Made by a program: the position numbers and the translations under genes | Part shown: one piece after another, positions 1-11,381 of the stretch | How the letters are laid out: each line of letters starts with the position of its first letter | Numbering within the stretch: the first letter of the stretch is position 1 | NCBI RefSeq assembly: GCF_964204645.1 | Contig: NC_134029.1 | Span: 2,427,001 to 2,491,000 of the forward strand | Direction: 5' to 3' | DNA from: Tubulanus polymorphus | Taxonomy: Eukaryota > Nemertea > Palaeonemertea > Tubulaniformes > Tubulanidae | DNA: 64,000 bases | Notes under the pieces: generated by a model | The model's database searches: none | What the model was told of the DNA's origin: nothing | What the model saw: the letters and a program-made list of their open reading frames with translations, nothing else

Positions 1-3000
1 AAACTGCTCTGAGCTTCTCTTTTTAAACGTTTTACTCTTCTCGAAAACATGCGCAGAAATACGTATAAAGCAGTTGAACATTTTTCTTTCAAAACGATTG
101 CGACCTTTGAAGACTCGAATATAAAAAGCTACGCGTGATTCTGTTTATCATCTATCGAAGATAATGTGATATGTCTTAAAGCTTTCGTGCTTTCTGTATC
201 GTAGTTTATGAAAAGATACCGAATGTCTGTCGCTTTTCGCTACCAAATTGCCGGTGGCGGTCGTGCTTTGAGTACCAGAATTCAGCAAATAGCAAGGGTC
301 TATTTAAAGAATTTTCACAACAAAAGTCGATGCCTCAAAAAAAGTTTTAAGTCAACTTTCGTTCGCTCGACTTGCGTCGATATAATATACAAACACAAAC
401 ACAAAGAAGGCGTAGAATGTTCTCTGGGAAGATATTCTTAATCTCATCCACGACAACATGGCGAATTAGAGCGGACGGCTCCGATAGTAGTAGCCGGAGA
501 ACCATCGCTCCTGCGGGAGTCGTTCACATCTAAGAAAAGCGTACGGACAATCATACCCAGTTCCGGCTAGCAGTGACAAATCTTCTCATATCGAAAGCTG
601 ATATCGGTTCATCCTAATTGAACATCCCAGAGACATGTTATAGACTAAGATAGATACATCCCATGGGTATTCGAGAAAACTGCTTATCACCCGAACGCTA
701 CTACAAACAACTCACGACCCATCGATGAATGCATTTGTGTTTGACTTTCGGCTAACTGGACATCGCTTACATAGACCGTAATTGATCTAATAAATAACCA
801 ATTGATTACACAGAACTGTCGTTCATTTCGTTACCCAATTTCCAGCAACGCGTTTCTATCGCTCCATGTGAGAAATGCGTTTTTTATGCTCGCTCAATTC
901 GGTCGTTGTTAATTTCATTGTAGTGAATTCCTCCCTAATTTAGCGCCAGAAACTGATTTATTGTCGCGTTGCTGCTGCTGCTGCTGCGGCTGCTGCTGGT
1001 GATACCGGTTGTTCTTGGTTATCGGGGCGAGTTGAGCGCGTATCAATTAATTCGCAGATTTATTACCGTTGTTACATTATCCCTACTATTAATTTATCTT
1101 CAAACAAGAAATACAAGCGGTTCCATACGTCACCAGACAAGTACTTACGTCTGTATGTGACAAAGCACCGCTAATGACTTCTATGAGTAATTCGTTTTTC
1201 TATCTCTGCTGCTCTCGCTGGAAACTTTTCTTCTGCTTTTGGTAAAACTTTTTTAAGAGTTCGCGCATTTTGCTTAACCCTTCTTTGAGGTTGATATTAT
1301 TTCAGGATTCTAAATTCAAATCTGACCAATATGAAAATGGTATGACGAAGAAGGAAATAAATTGCAGAACCTCCTTTATGCACAGGGGACAAAACTGAAA
1401 TTTTCTAATTTCAAAGAAAATTTTACTGAAATGTTGTTATGATTTACAAAACTGTGAGAACTGTGAGAACAAAATTAAACTTAACCGATTTAACCTAAAT
1501 GTTATTCATGAAACTGAATCCTGCGCGACGTGAAATAGCAGTTCAAATTCAGCCTCTCATCGGAGATGATAATTTGATTTTAGAATTTTTTCTACTCGAA
1601 AATCAAAACGACAGTTAAGAATGAAGATCCGATGTTCGAGTATACGCCGCCGTGCAATCTCTGTGCAGTGAAAGCAAGCGTCATTTTGCTGTGCCACCAC
1701 GGCGCTCGTATCCTGTTCGAAATAAAAGCATAAATTTTGAAATATTAGCGACGTTTTCTGCTCTGATAACGCTTAACCCTGACGACAACGCGCCAGATAT
1801 CCAAGCAATTTAATGCTTAAATGGAGGAAGCCATAATTGCTGGAACGTGTTCTCGGCGCTACTACTGGGTATTAGCTCTATCATAAGAGATTTATCTGCT
1901 TATTACCGCCGAAAGCCGTATAACTAAATGATTTAGGACAGTTTCCCCCGCATACCCGAGACTACTTCTACTGCTGCTGCTGATGCTTTCATAAATACAT
2001 GCTCAATATAAGAGGAATAAAACGATATATGACGTTGCCCTGGTATTCTCGATTATAAAGTAATTAACGTTGAAACTCATTTCACGCGAGGCGCTCGAAA
2101 TGTATACCTTCATATCAAAAAATAATCAATTTTAATCGTGTGAATGGTAAAAGATGGCGGTTACTCATTATGTTACATCGGCTGATTGTCTCGTTTTTTA
2201 TGCTGGCGCATTTTGTAAATTTATATACAAACACGTGAACTTATCAACTCTGCCGCAGAGAAAACCTTCGCCCTGAAGTGTAACCTCTAACGTAAGCAGC
2301 AGTTGACGTGTCATCGAATCATGTAAAATCGAATTTCTAAAACTTTTGGTAAAACTTTCAAAGAAAATAGTGAATTTTAGAAACGTAGGTATCAATCGGC
2401 TCTGTATGGAAACATGTGCCTTCTAGACTCGTTCGCGTGACCGTGCTCGTGACGTCATGGTTTGTTTACCCACCCAGGCTGCAGACTTCGCCAAACATTA
2501 CAGCAAGATCAGCGGCCGGTTGCGCGGTCCTGGCTTAGATTTAACACCAGTCTAGGGCCATCTTAGATCTGGAGTCAATCTTAATAAGCTGCTATGATGT
2601 GACAGCGACAAAATTGATAAGGCTATAACTTTATCAAATTTTCACCGTCGAATATGTGCTATAAATATATAATCGCATGCTTTCCATCCACACCCAAGTT
2701 AACAATTACAGATGTGATGAATTCTACACGACATATACCGTGTAAAGCGTGAACGGTTTCATTGAACTGTCTGTTCAACATATCAAATCAATGATTCTCT
2801 CTTCGGTTTGTTTACGTTAATGGGTAACATGGCTAAAATTCACCATATTTTGATACGGCGTCAATTCAAATCACTTTTCTAAAATTAAAGCATTATCGCG
2901 CGCTATATTGAGCATTATTGCCGGCAGCGATGGGCCCCAAATAGACAACTTAAAAAGCGTCGTTTATTTGAACTTTGGAAAGAACTTCTGGAAGTTGTTT

Positions 3001-3599
3001 CTACACAAGAGACAGAGAAACAGGAATCGTTAATACCGAAAACAACCGTTCATTTCTGGGCTGCACATTCGCCATAGATATGCCATAGAATCAAGATGAG
3101 CTTTATATTAGTCTAAAAAATCTAAGACTTGTCTGTGCAACTGAGATAATCCTCGGGGGTTAACGATGACAGGCCGTTCTATGAGACTGATATACCCATA
3201 CCCACCTCTCTCGACCTTTAGAGCGACGCCTAAATTTTTTATTGTGGGGGGATGATAAAATGAGTCAAATCACACACGACTTGCGGGTGCTGTTGTGCAG
3301 AAAGATAATTCAAAGAACGGTTTTGCTTGTGGCTTATTAATCTCAGCGGGAAATGGAATGTAAACATACCCCGTGTTTTCCCAGAGAGTTCCAATGATGA
3401 GTAAGTTGAATTCAGCGAGTTTTTCTTGCTTTCGATTTTCCATTGTGTTATTTGATGTCGGGTGCAAATGAATTTTCAATTTGAAGTTGAAGAAAAAATC
3501 GATCATCTTTCATCTGTAGCAGCAGCAGCAGCAATCTAAGCACACGACATTACTCTAAAATAAAAGGTTCAACATTGATTCAAATAATATTCTTTCATC
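1..3599. other. gene-free stretch, no recognised feature
   Basis: I see no exon with matching splice sites and no RNA gene here. Short open frames on both strands lack coding character. The stretch is AT-rich with a short GCT-repeat run near 970 and an AGC run near 3,520. It could be an intron or the upstream part of the gene whose last exons appear at 16-19 kb, but nothing in the sequence proves it. Confidence 0.5.
969..999 (+). repeat. (GCT)n trinucleotide run
   Basis: Interrupted GCT/CTG repeat of about ten units. It gives an apparent Leu-rich reading frame, which is a by-product of the repeat and not evidence of a signal peptide. Confidence 0.8.
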
Positions 3600-3609
3600 G
3601 TGCGAAACA

Positions 3610-3843
3610 TTATAATCCTCGAAATAGCACCAGTAATTGCCGGGTACAGCAACACCAGGGCTTGAATAACGTTTTCAAAACATCCTTCCACTTAACCGAA
3701 TCTGTGAAAAAACCACATTGCTGAATATCCTCATCGATAAACCGTAGTGAGTTGGGGGGGGGGAGTGTCGACATCATGTCCTCACTAAACTGTGGTTCGA
3801 ACCCATAACCTGTCTGCCATGAGTCAAACACCTACCGAGCCTT
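3610..3843 (-). repeat. tRNA-derived SINE-like element
   Basis: Read on the minus strand from about 3,843, the sequence starts like a tRNA internal promoter: an A-box-like GGCTCGGTAGGT, then about 30 nt later a good B box, GGGTTCGAACCAC. An unrelated body of roughly 180 bp follows. A tRNA head without a complete cloverleaf, joined to a non-tRNA tail, is the usual build of a SINE. The 3' boundary is uncertain and no target-site duplication was confirmed. A frame of 73 codons crosses the element and is not regarded as a gene. Confidence 0.5.
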
Positions 3844-3989
3844 GAGGACATGAATTTTGATTAACGCTCTGGTACATTACAGCAGGGAGGTGGAAAGACC
3901 AGCGGTTTATTCTTCATTCGATTCGATTCGATTCAACACCCTACAATCCTATAGACACCACGTTTTATACACCCACCCTGGAAATAGTT

Positions 3990-4320
3990 TTTAGACTGTT
4001 TTCGGGTTGATAGTTGCGAAGAAGTACTGGGCCTGGCCGTGGGTTCGGGCTATCCTCGCTTGCCAGAGTTTGATTGCCGCCCGCCGAACCTTCATAGGGT
4101 GCAGGCCCTTCATTGGTCTATTACACCGCCCAAGATTTCTTGGGCGGACAGGTTGCGGCCACCAGTCTATATATCTCGCCAGTCAGATGCGTGGTATTGA
4201 TGGAGTAAATCTGCAGGTGAAAAGCAACCCATCTCATCGGCTACACAGACTGTTGATGCAAGCTGGGATGGTTCGAGCTAGCCTGGCAATAGCCCCTCAA
4301 ACCTGCCTCAAATAAATGCG
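3990..4320. other. GC-rich block, probably repeat-derived
   Basis: A segment of about 330 bp is clearly richer in G+C than its surroundings and is open for about 100 codons on the plus strand. It contains a short palindrome built on CCGCCCAAG/CTTGGGCGG near 4,127-4,147. I do not recognise a protein in any frame. The abrupt compositional change suggests an inserted repeat or an old retrogene fragment. Confidence 0.3.
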
Positions 4321-4775
4321 TCTCCCCGAGCAGATGTAAAGCCAAAGGGTCGGTGCAGTTTTCTCCGATCTTGTCGAACTGTTGTTTTTGTAATATGGCG
4401 CGGACCGATTTGATGAGAAATGATTTGCGGAAGAGAAATTGCAGATAAATTGGTCATTAATCAACAAGAGAAGACGCACTAATCCCGAAAACCACTTGCT
4501 TTCAATGCATAATATCTTAGATTAAGCAACCGATAATTGTGAATCGGGCTCGGTGTTGTATCAATTTAGATCGGAGATCTAGTTTCGTCCAGACAACAGA
4601 CCTATTAAATCATCATAGAGAGAACCAAAAATACCGCCATCAATCTATCACGGTCATAATTCATTGTGCGAGGAATCGCATCAGTTAATTCCTCCAGTCA
4701 GTTGATAATTGCGAATTTTAGTCGCCGGGATGAGCAAACACGGGGCGTGGGCGAGTTTGGTTTAGTTAATTAAAT

Positions 4776-4777
<2 letters not shown>

Positions 4778-4852
<75 letters not shown>
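4778..4852. repeat. (AT)n microsatellite, about 75 bp
   Basis: Nearly uninterrupted alternating AT. Confidence 0.97.
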
Positions 4853-4854
<2 letters not shown>

Positions 4855-6639
4855 TACGTGTACGGTGGTGTATTGATAATGATCGGTTAATTACGACAGG
4901 CGTGGTTCCTGGTCATAGCTTTCATCATTCAGACACATATACAAACAAACGCGTTCGAAGCGCCTTCGGAGTTCGGGTATATCACATTATCTTGCCTTGT
5001 TTTTCGTCACTGCTGGTTCGTGTGTACCTGGTATACGAACACGGAGAGCCCCGAGTTGAGAGTTTTCCAATGATGTTTCAGTCAACGAAAAGGAAATCAT
5101 TTAATGGCTTGGCTTTGAAAAGTGTAAGACCTTGTAAACGTTACTTGTAAATTGTCCATCAACTTGAGTTGCGTTTAACATTCTTGGAATTCTTCACTTA
5201 TGTAGAAATAACAGTTTTCTTTAAACACGGGCTACAAACAAGCCCCGATATCTTTCTGCGTTATGGTTCATTAAATAGCAATTCTCGTAGAAAACCGATA
5301 GCGAAAATTATTTTGTTTTTGAGACAATAATAACTGAACTGAGGTTTGAGATGAAGTGCAGTAGTAACGACCTTCGTGTGTGTATACATTATAACAAATA
5401 CCTCCCTCCTCCATATCTTGTTGTCTTAGCCTGTCACATTAAGCGATATTGATGGCTTCGTAACAGTCCGCGTAAATTGGGAAAAAATTCGTCCGCGAGT
5501 TGGTCGCGCAAATTTGTCAAATGTCCGGCGCATTAGTGCCGTGTAGCGCGATGCGGAAGTGAACGGACTATAGCGTGACTCGTCAAGTCTTCAGGTCAAG
5601 CGATCAGTAAAAATGATGAATTATATGAACCGATTTTTCGTCTCTGTGGCAACATCGTCTAACGACGTGGAACGAATCGTTGATTTGTTTCTGTTCCCCT
5701 CTCAATCACTGCTATTTGTTTTGTTAAACTTTCCTCATTCGGTAAAGATTTATCATAATCTGAATGCATTAGTTCGTGTAGTCGAGCGTATCAGTAGATC
5801 TATCCGTTGTGCCCACAATCATTAACTACCTAAACAATCCCCCTATTTAGAAATAAACAAATTTTTACCCAATAAATCATTGCTTATCAAATCAAGTTGT
5901 ATTTTCTAGTCTCACAAAACTCAATCCTGTATAGCCCGGCCCGTGTCTTGTAAGATCCATTCACATGAACTGGAAAACAGTGACGTGGATTCCTGGATCT
6001 ATTCCAGTATTCAACTGAGTTAAAAGTTGTGGATTTGAATGAAAACCATGGACAGTACATTCCCATTGACATTAATCCCAAGTTGTTAGTAAAGTTTTTT
6101 TCAGGATTTAAACAGGAAATTTCTATTGTTTGTTCTTGATAAAATCTCCACCGTCACAAAAAATGATCTTGACTGTGACAGAATCCTTCATTCCCGGATG
6201 TGTACCTGTCCTGGTGTAATAAGTGGATTATTCAGTAGACACATTGCACCCCAGACGTTAGATAGAATTATTCTGAAATATGGGCCTCTAATTAGATTGA
6301 ATCGCGTGTAAAAAGCTTTGCGACGCGATCACTGGTATGCGCTGGATATATTGTAAATGCATCCAGTGCTATATTGTGCTGATGTATTGGAGCTTTTACC
6401 GGGGTGAGATGATTAAAATCTGCTGGTGAACGCGTTTTCTTTGATTTACCGCGGGCCTAATCTGATTTTGCGCGCTCTTGCCACGGTGCCTAGGCTGTGT
6501 ATTAAATTTGTAATTTTGCCCGAGGTTTTGCCGTCACTTTGAATAAATGTTTGGATTATGGTCACATTTCTATTTCATTATAACGGTATAGTTTGCAAGA
6601 TATAACTCCATACACTTCTGATCACCATATTATATCCTC

Positions 6640-6785
6640 GATGAGATCAGAGCTACTTGGTTCTAAAGCCAATCTAACGACTTAAGACCAGTCATTTTGG
6701 TTCGATTACTTATCTAACGACTTAAAACCAGTCTAAACTCATTTTGGTTCTCCAGCCAATCTTAAAACTTGGCAAATCATTTCAG
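6640..6785 (+). repeat. imperfect internal tandem duplication
   Basis: The phrase around CTTAAGACCAGTC is followed about 55 bp later by a similar copy containing CTTAAAACCAGTC. Each copy is flanked by TTTTGGTTC and by TTACTTATCTAACG-type sequence. The copies are diverged, so the duplication is old. Confidence 0.55.
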
Positions 6786-9700
6786 TTCTATTACTTATAT
6801 AACAAATTAATATTCCACTGGACTCTGTCCCCAATTCCTAGAAAATTCACTTTTTAAGTAGGATGGTAGCTGCTGCCCATACCCATATTCATGAAAATGT
6901 CCATTATCATCTCGTCATCGTGACCTATGCCTTTTTTCATTGTATAATGGATGAATGAACCAAACGCCATGGCGAATAACAAAAAGTTAATTTTTAGACT
7001 TTCACGCTGTCATTTAGGTAATACGTTGACCCTTTTTTCTAAATCGCCTTTTTTTCTGAAGTCGGCTCTCTAATAATCACCCCTTTTCCTCGATTTCAAG
7101 ATTTATTACCATTTCGGACTTTGCAATTGAGGTTTTTTCATATTCAGAGGCCTCGGCTTTGAAAAATGTCACCAGTTTCGGCGATTAATTTCAAATCAAC
7201 GATCAACTGTCATATTCAATCGCAGGAATTTTCAATCGTCAACTAAAGCTGAAATTAATCGTAATTTTGTCCTCGTTAGAAATTTAAATCTGAGAAAAAA
7301 CCGACATCATTAGAGCCGTCGAAATTAGAATTGTGTGTATTATTCCTAAATCAGATATCGTTATTCGTTGCCAGCGCTCTGTTTTTACACACATAAAAAT
7401 GAAAAAAAACATTTATCTTAATTTGTTCAAAAATCGTTGCACTAAAAATGGAAACACGTCGACTTCAATCTGAATTCAATATCAAAAGCATTGTGTTTTT
7501 TAATACAGTAATGGTTTTTATGTCTTGTATTTGATGTGACATGAAAACCGATACAGTTCCGTTGTTTTTATACCTTAAATTGACATAACATATATTAGAT
7601 TTTGTTACCGCGCAAAAATGTAGCTTGTTTTCTTGTCGTTCAAATGTCAATACGCGTATATTATGATCCAACGTTCTGTGGATAATCGGTCTAGAAAATT
7701 CCTTAAAAATTCGCCGTAGCCAGAAATGCAGTTAGACTTAGATAATGTGTATTTGAATGATGTCAAATGAACTGCCTCCGGTAATTAACATTAAGATCAC
7801 CTTCCGTGGCATGCACGCAAAAAAAATAATCGATTTGTATTTATGTATTTCCTTTTTTATGCGTAATTTTCGCTTCGATTTGTTTCGATGAGTATTCGAG
7901 GAAAAATCAACTCTTGAAGGGATCAACTCTCAAGAGGAGTCGTCCCGTGGCACACGCTAACCGAAATGTTTAACCAAACTAATTAACGAATCATCAAGTC
8001 AAATTCATCTCAAAACTAAACCGATGGGACTGGTCGAGAGCAATTCATTCAAGTGTATATTTCAGTCCGGTGCGACTGACCTCTGAACTCAGTTTAGATT
8101 AACTATATGAAATCGATTTCAAGTTAATTTGGTTAATACTTTGGCCAAGAACCGAAGACCCAGTTTCAAAGTCTATCATGACTGATGGAACATTTTGCGG
8201 AATGGTCCCCCTGGCTTATGCAGTTGTTTCTAACTGCGTATTAGAATATGATTCTATATGCGCCACGTGAGGCCAGACAAAAACCACCGCTGTATAGAAT
8301 ACCTAATTCCAATGATAAAATACCGTCGAGGAAAATGCAATTTTTCTATTAGATCTAAGTGTTCCGATATATCGTGACTGAACACAATTTTCAGTCTCAA
8401 GAGTTAAAAATTTAGAAATTCATCGCTCGCCAGTTAAAAGCCCGAGTGTTTCAAAGGTTTATCTATTATTTATCGGATACTATCTCTACTTCTGAATAGT
8501 CCGTGTAACATACGTTTACTCTTCTCGTGAGCGGTGTTGATGTCGAATTTTCTCGATTTTACTTTAATTAGAATTGCCGTGAGCTAGCCATCGACAGTTT
8601 CACTGGTGATCGTTCTCATACTCTGTTATATTATATCATCATCGAATTTGATATCGAGTGAAAGATGAAAATATCGTTCCCCGCCAACGTTCAAATAATA
8701 GAAAATACAACGCGTCAACCACGTAACGCGCTAATAATATAAGGCATCTATTGTGAAGCTCGCTACGTAATAAAAGAATAGACTCACCGCGAAATAGAAA
8801 AATTAAATCTCGGTTTTATAGAATTCCATTTACGCGTACGTTAATTAGACTTTGTTATTCTTACTACATTTTCCCGGCGATAATCGACAAAAGAAGAAAT
8901 AAAAATAGTTTTATACGTGTTACCGCGAAGAGCGATCGAGTTTACGTTTAATATGAGTCATAAGTAAAAACGTCAAAAAGAAAGAAATTGCTGCAGCGAT
9001 GTTTTGTTGTTGCTGCGTTGTATTTATTACTCGGTATAATCCGTAGATTTATTGGTCATCGAATGCGCACCATCTGAATGTGTAACTGCGGCTCTTCAGT
9101 ATGCTGATGTATTCTAGTTGAATATCTGGTGGCTATTTTGTGATAATCGAAAGTAAAATGCATTCTCTGTGCGATACTTGGGTCGGTATTTTACTTTGAC
9201 CCTGAGTTTTAAGATAATGCTGGTCTATAAAGCCAGCGTTAGGGGTCTAATGTATGGTCACTAAGACAGAGTGACTCGAACCTGATGACATCGGGTTGAA
9301 ATTTCTATGAGTAAGAACAAAAACAGCTAAATCGAAAGATATCAATCAGTTTCCGTGTAACCCCACCCTTAAGCCTGCTCTATTTAGCGTTGTTTACAGC
9401 GATAAATTCCAATGATTTCATCTCCAACTCCATGTTTATATGAACCCCCCCCCCCCCAAAAAAAAATGACGTTACCGATGGAAAATTTTGTTGTGACGAA
9501 AACTGGGTGAATACATTATCAAGACGTGCTATTATAACCTGTAATTGTGTTGGATCCGATGAATGATTACTTTATCGCGTTCTCAATTTGATTTTGTTGT
9601 CGTGTTTCTTTATTGAAGCGATTGTTTTTCTAAGCACGTTTTTATACATAATTTATAGTCGCGCATCGCCTGTTCGTGGACAATAAAATTTAATTCAATT

Positions 9701-10397
9701 TTCGTTCAGTAACTTGTTTCTTTCGTCGGGTACAGTCATTGTTAGACTGGCGCTGATACATGTAATTTGATTGAGAGAAAGTCATCTCTATTCAGGATAC
9801 GCTTGTTCTTTCCGCCTTCGACAGAATAGAATTTTGATTGAGACATGTTGTTCGACTTCTATTGCATTCTAATTATTCATTCGTACAAAAAATACAAAAA
9901 TAGCGGTTCTTAAAAGCCATATTCGGACCATGTGTCTATGTTCTTCAGTGGTCTCTCTCCCATTAGTTGGGGGGAAAATAAGCATCGAAAACGTTAATAA
10001 TGCCCTGCGTGGTAATGTGGGTTGAGGGCAAACAAAATAGTCTCGGATCTTTGAAGTCAACGTGTATCGAGTGAGTGTGGTGCGGGTGACCAATCAGGTG
10101 TGCTGATCGTTTGTAAATCATTCTCTATACACTATGAAAGACTCGGAGGCTCCCCTAGTAGCGAATAACTATATAAAACCTCTTAGAAGCTTATCGATTC
10201 ATTTTTCCGTCTCATCTTTGCAAATATCTAGGTATTTGTTTCGGGGACGATTTTTATTGATAAATAATGTAAGAAATCTGCCGTTTCGCTAATTAATAAC
10301 GAATGAGATATAAACAAACGTCGTGAGATCGTTTTGTAAAAAGATGACGCCCAAAAGCATCAAGGAGTTGTTTTACTCGCGTGTTCACCGAGGGATT

Positions 10398-10422
10398 CAT
10401 CATCATCATCATCATCATCATC
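10398..10422. repeat. (ATC)n microsatellite
   Basis: Eight uninterrupted CAT/ATC units. On the minus strand they give a run of methionines in a chance frame. Confidence 0.95.
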
Positions 10423-11261
10423 TCATAATTCACTGATGAAAAAGATGAAAATTCACTTTGATGGCAGCGAGTTCGTTGTCCATTATTTTTTGTCAGTAGA
10501 GTGACTATTTCATAAATGATCCAATACCGGCGTCTACAAAACAAACCGAATCATAGCTTAACTGATAGAGCTTTATCAGAGTATCCTTCTCAATTACCGC
10601 GTGTATCAATAGCTCCGATCGATAGTATCGATCGACGGGTAATTGATAGATAAACAGGTGAAATATGGATGATACTAATCAGGTCTATGTATGCGATGTA
10701 TACGGAGCTAATGATAAGTGCGATTAAACGGTCACGAAATCTCATCACAGATATCTTTAATCATTACCCGAATAATCGACTGAGGCAAGATTGATCGACC
10801 TTACTGCGCGCGCATACGTAAACCGGATTTGGGATGAAGTGCAATGGGGACCAACCAGCAACTAGATGGCGCCACTTACATGTTTGACATACTATATCAA
10901 AACCGGTTCATTCGCGATTAATTTAAGCTGCCGTATCTGGATAAACTCGGGTTGATCTTAACGGCGCTATGTTTATTCATCAAATTTCAGAGATACGCGC
11001 TTGCCACAGTATCATTTTTGAATTATCACTGGAAACCTACAACATCCGAACCCGTGGGCTCCACTTCAGCTGATACTAGTAACCTGATGTATTAAGGTGT
11101 AATTTATAATTCTATAGTATCTGAGAAGTGGTTTTTACGTGTGACGTCAAGGTTGAATATGATTCGCAGTAATACTGCACCAGTTTCCACCACGACTATA
11201 AATACATCACGATCGCGTTAAGAGGCCGCTTGTAGCTCATCGTTTGATTATATGCAATGAA

Positions 11262-11269
11262 TATAAAAA
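11262..11269 (+). promoter_or_regulatory. possible TATA box before a mini-ORF
   Basis: TATAAAAA lies about 35-40 bp upstream of the second of two in-frame ATGs (11,280 and 11,304). With the usual TATA-to-start distance of about 30 bp, transcription would begin near 11,292, so the ATG at 11,304 would be the first one in the message. In AT-rich DNA a TATA match alone is weak evidence. Confidence 0.25.
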
Positions 11270-11303
11270 AGAACTATCCATGATAATCAACTTCAATTAT
11301 GAA

Positions 11304-11381
11304 ATGATTCTCGTGTCGCTGGCATCGCTGTCCCTGCTGCCACCTTGTACGACAGCCTACTGTGTACAATTCCTCTCGTAA
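11304..11381 (+). CDS. possible signal-peptide first exon (partial)
   Basis: A 25-codon frame from ATG to TAA encodes a short polar start followed by a hydrophobic core, VSLASLSLLPP, and a small-residue site (CTTAYC), much like a secretory signal peptide. The in-frame stop overlaps a possible splice donor (CTC|GTAAAT), so the frame may be the 5' exon of a secreted protein whose other exons I could not find. The TATA-like box upstream is at a sensible distance. Against it: no partner exon, and short hydrophobic frames are common by chance. Confidence 0.2.
   Translation: MILVSLASLSLLPPCTTAYCVQFLS

Larger units (their letters stand above)
4853..11250. other. gene-free stretch
   Basis: No convincing exons on either strand. 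The stretch holds a partial internal duplication at 6,640-6,785, poly-C/poly-A homopolymers near 9,447, and an ATC run at 10,398. All open frames are short, lack splice support and have no coding character. It is most simply intergenic or intronic sequence. Confidence 0.5.
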
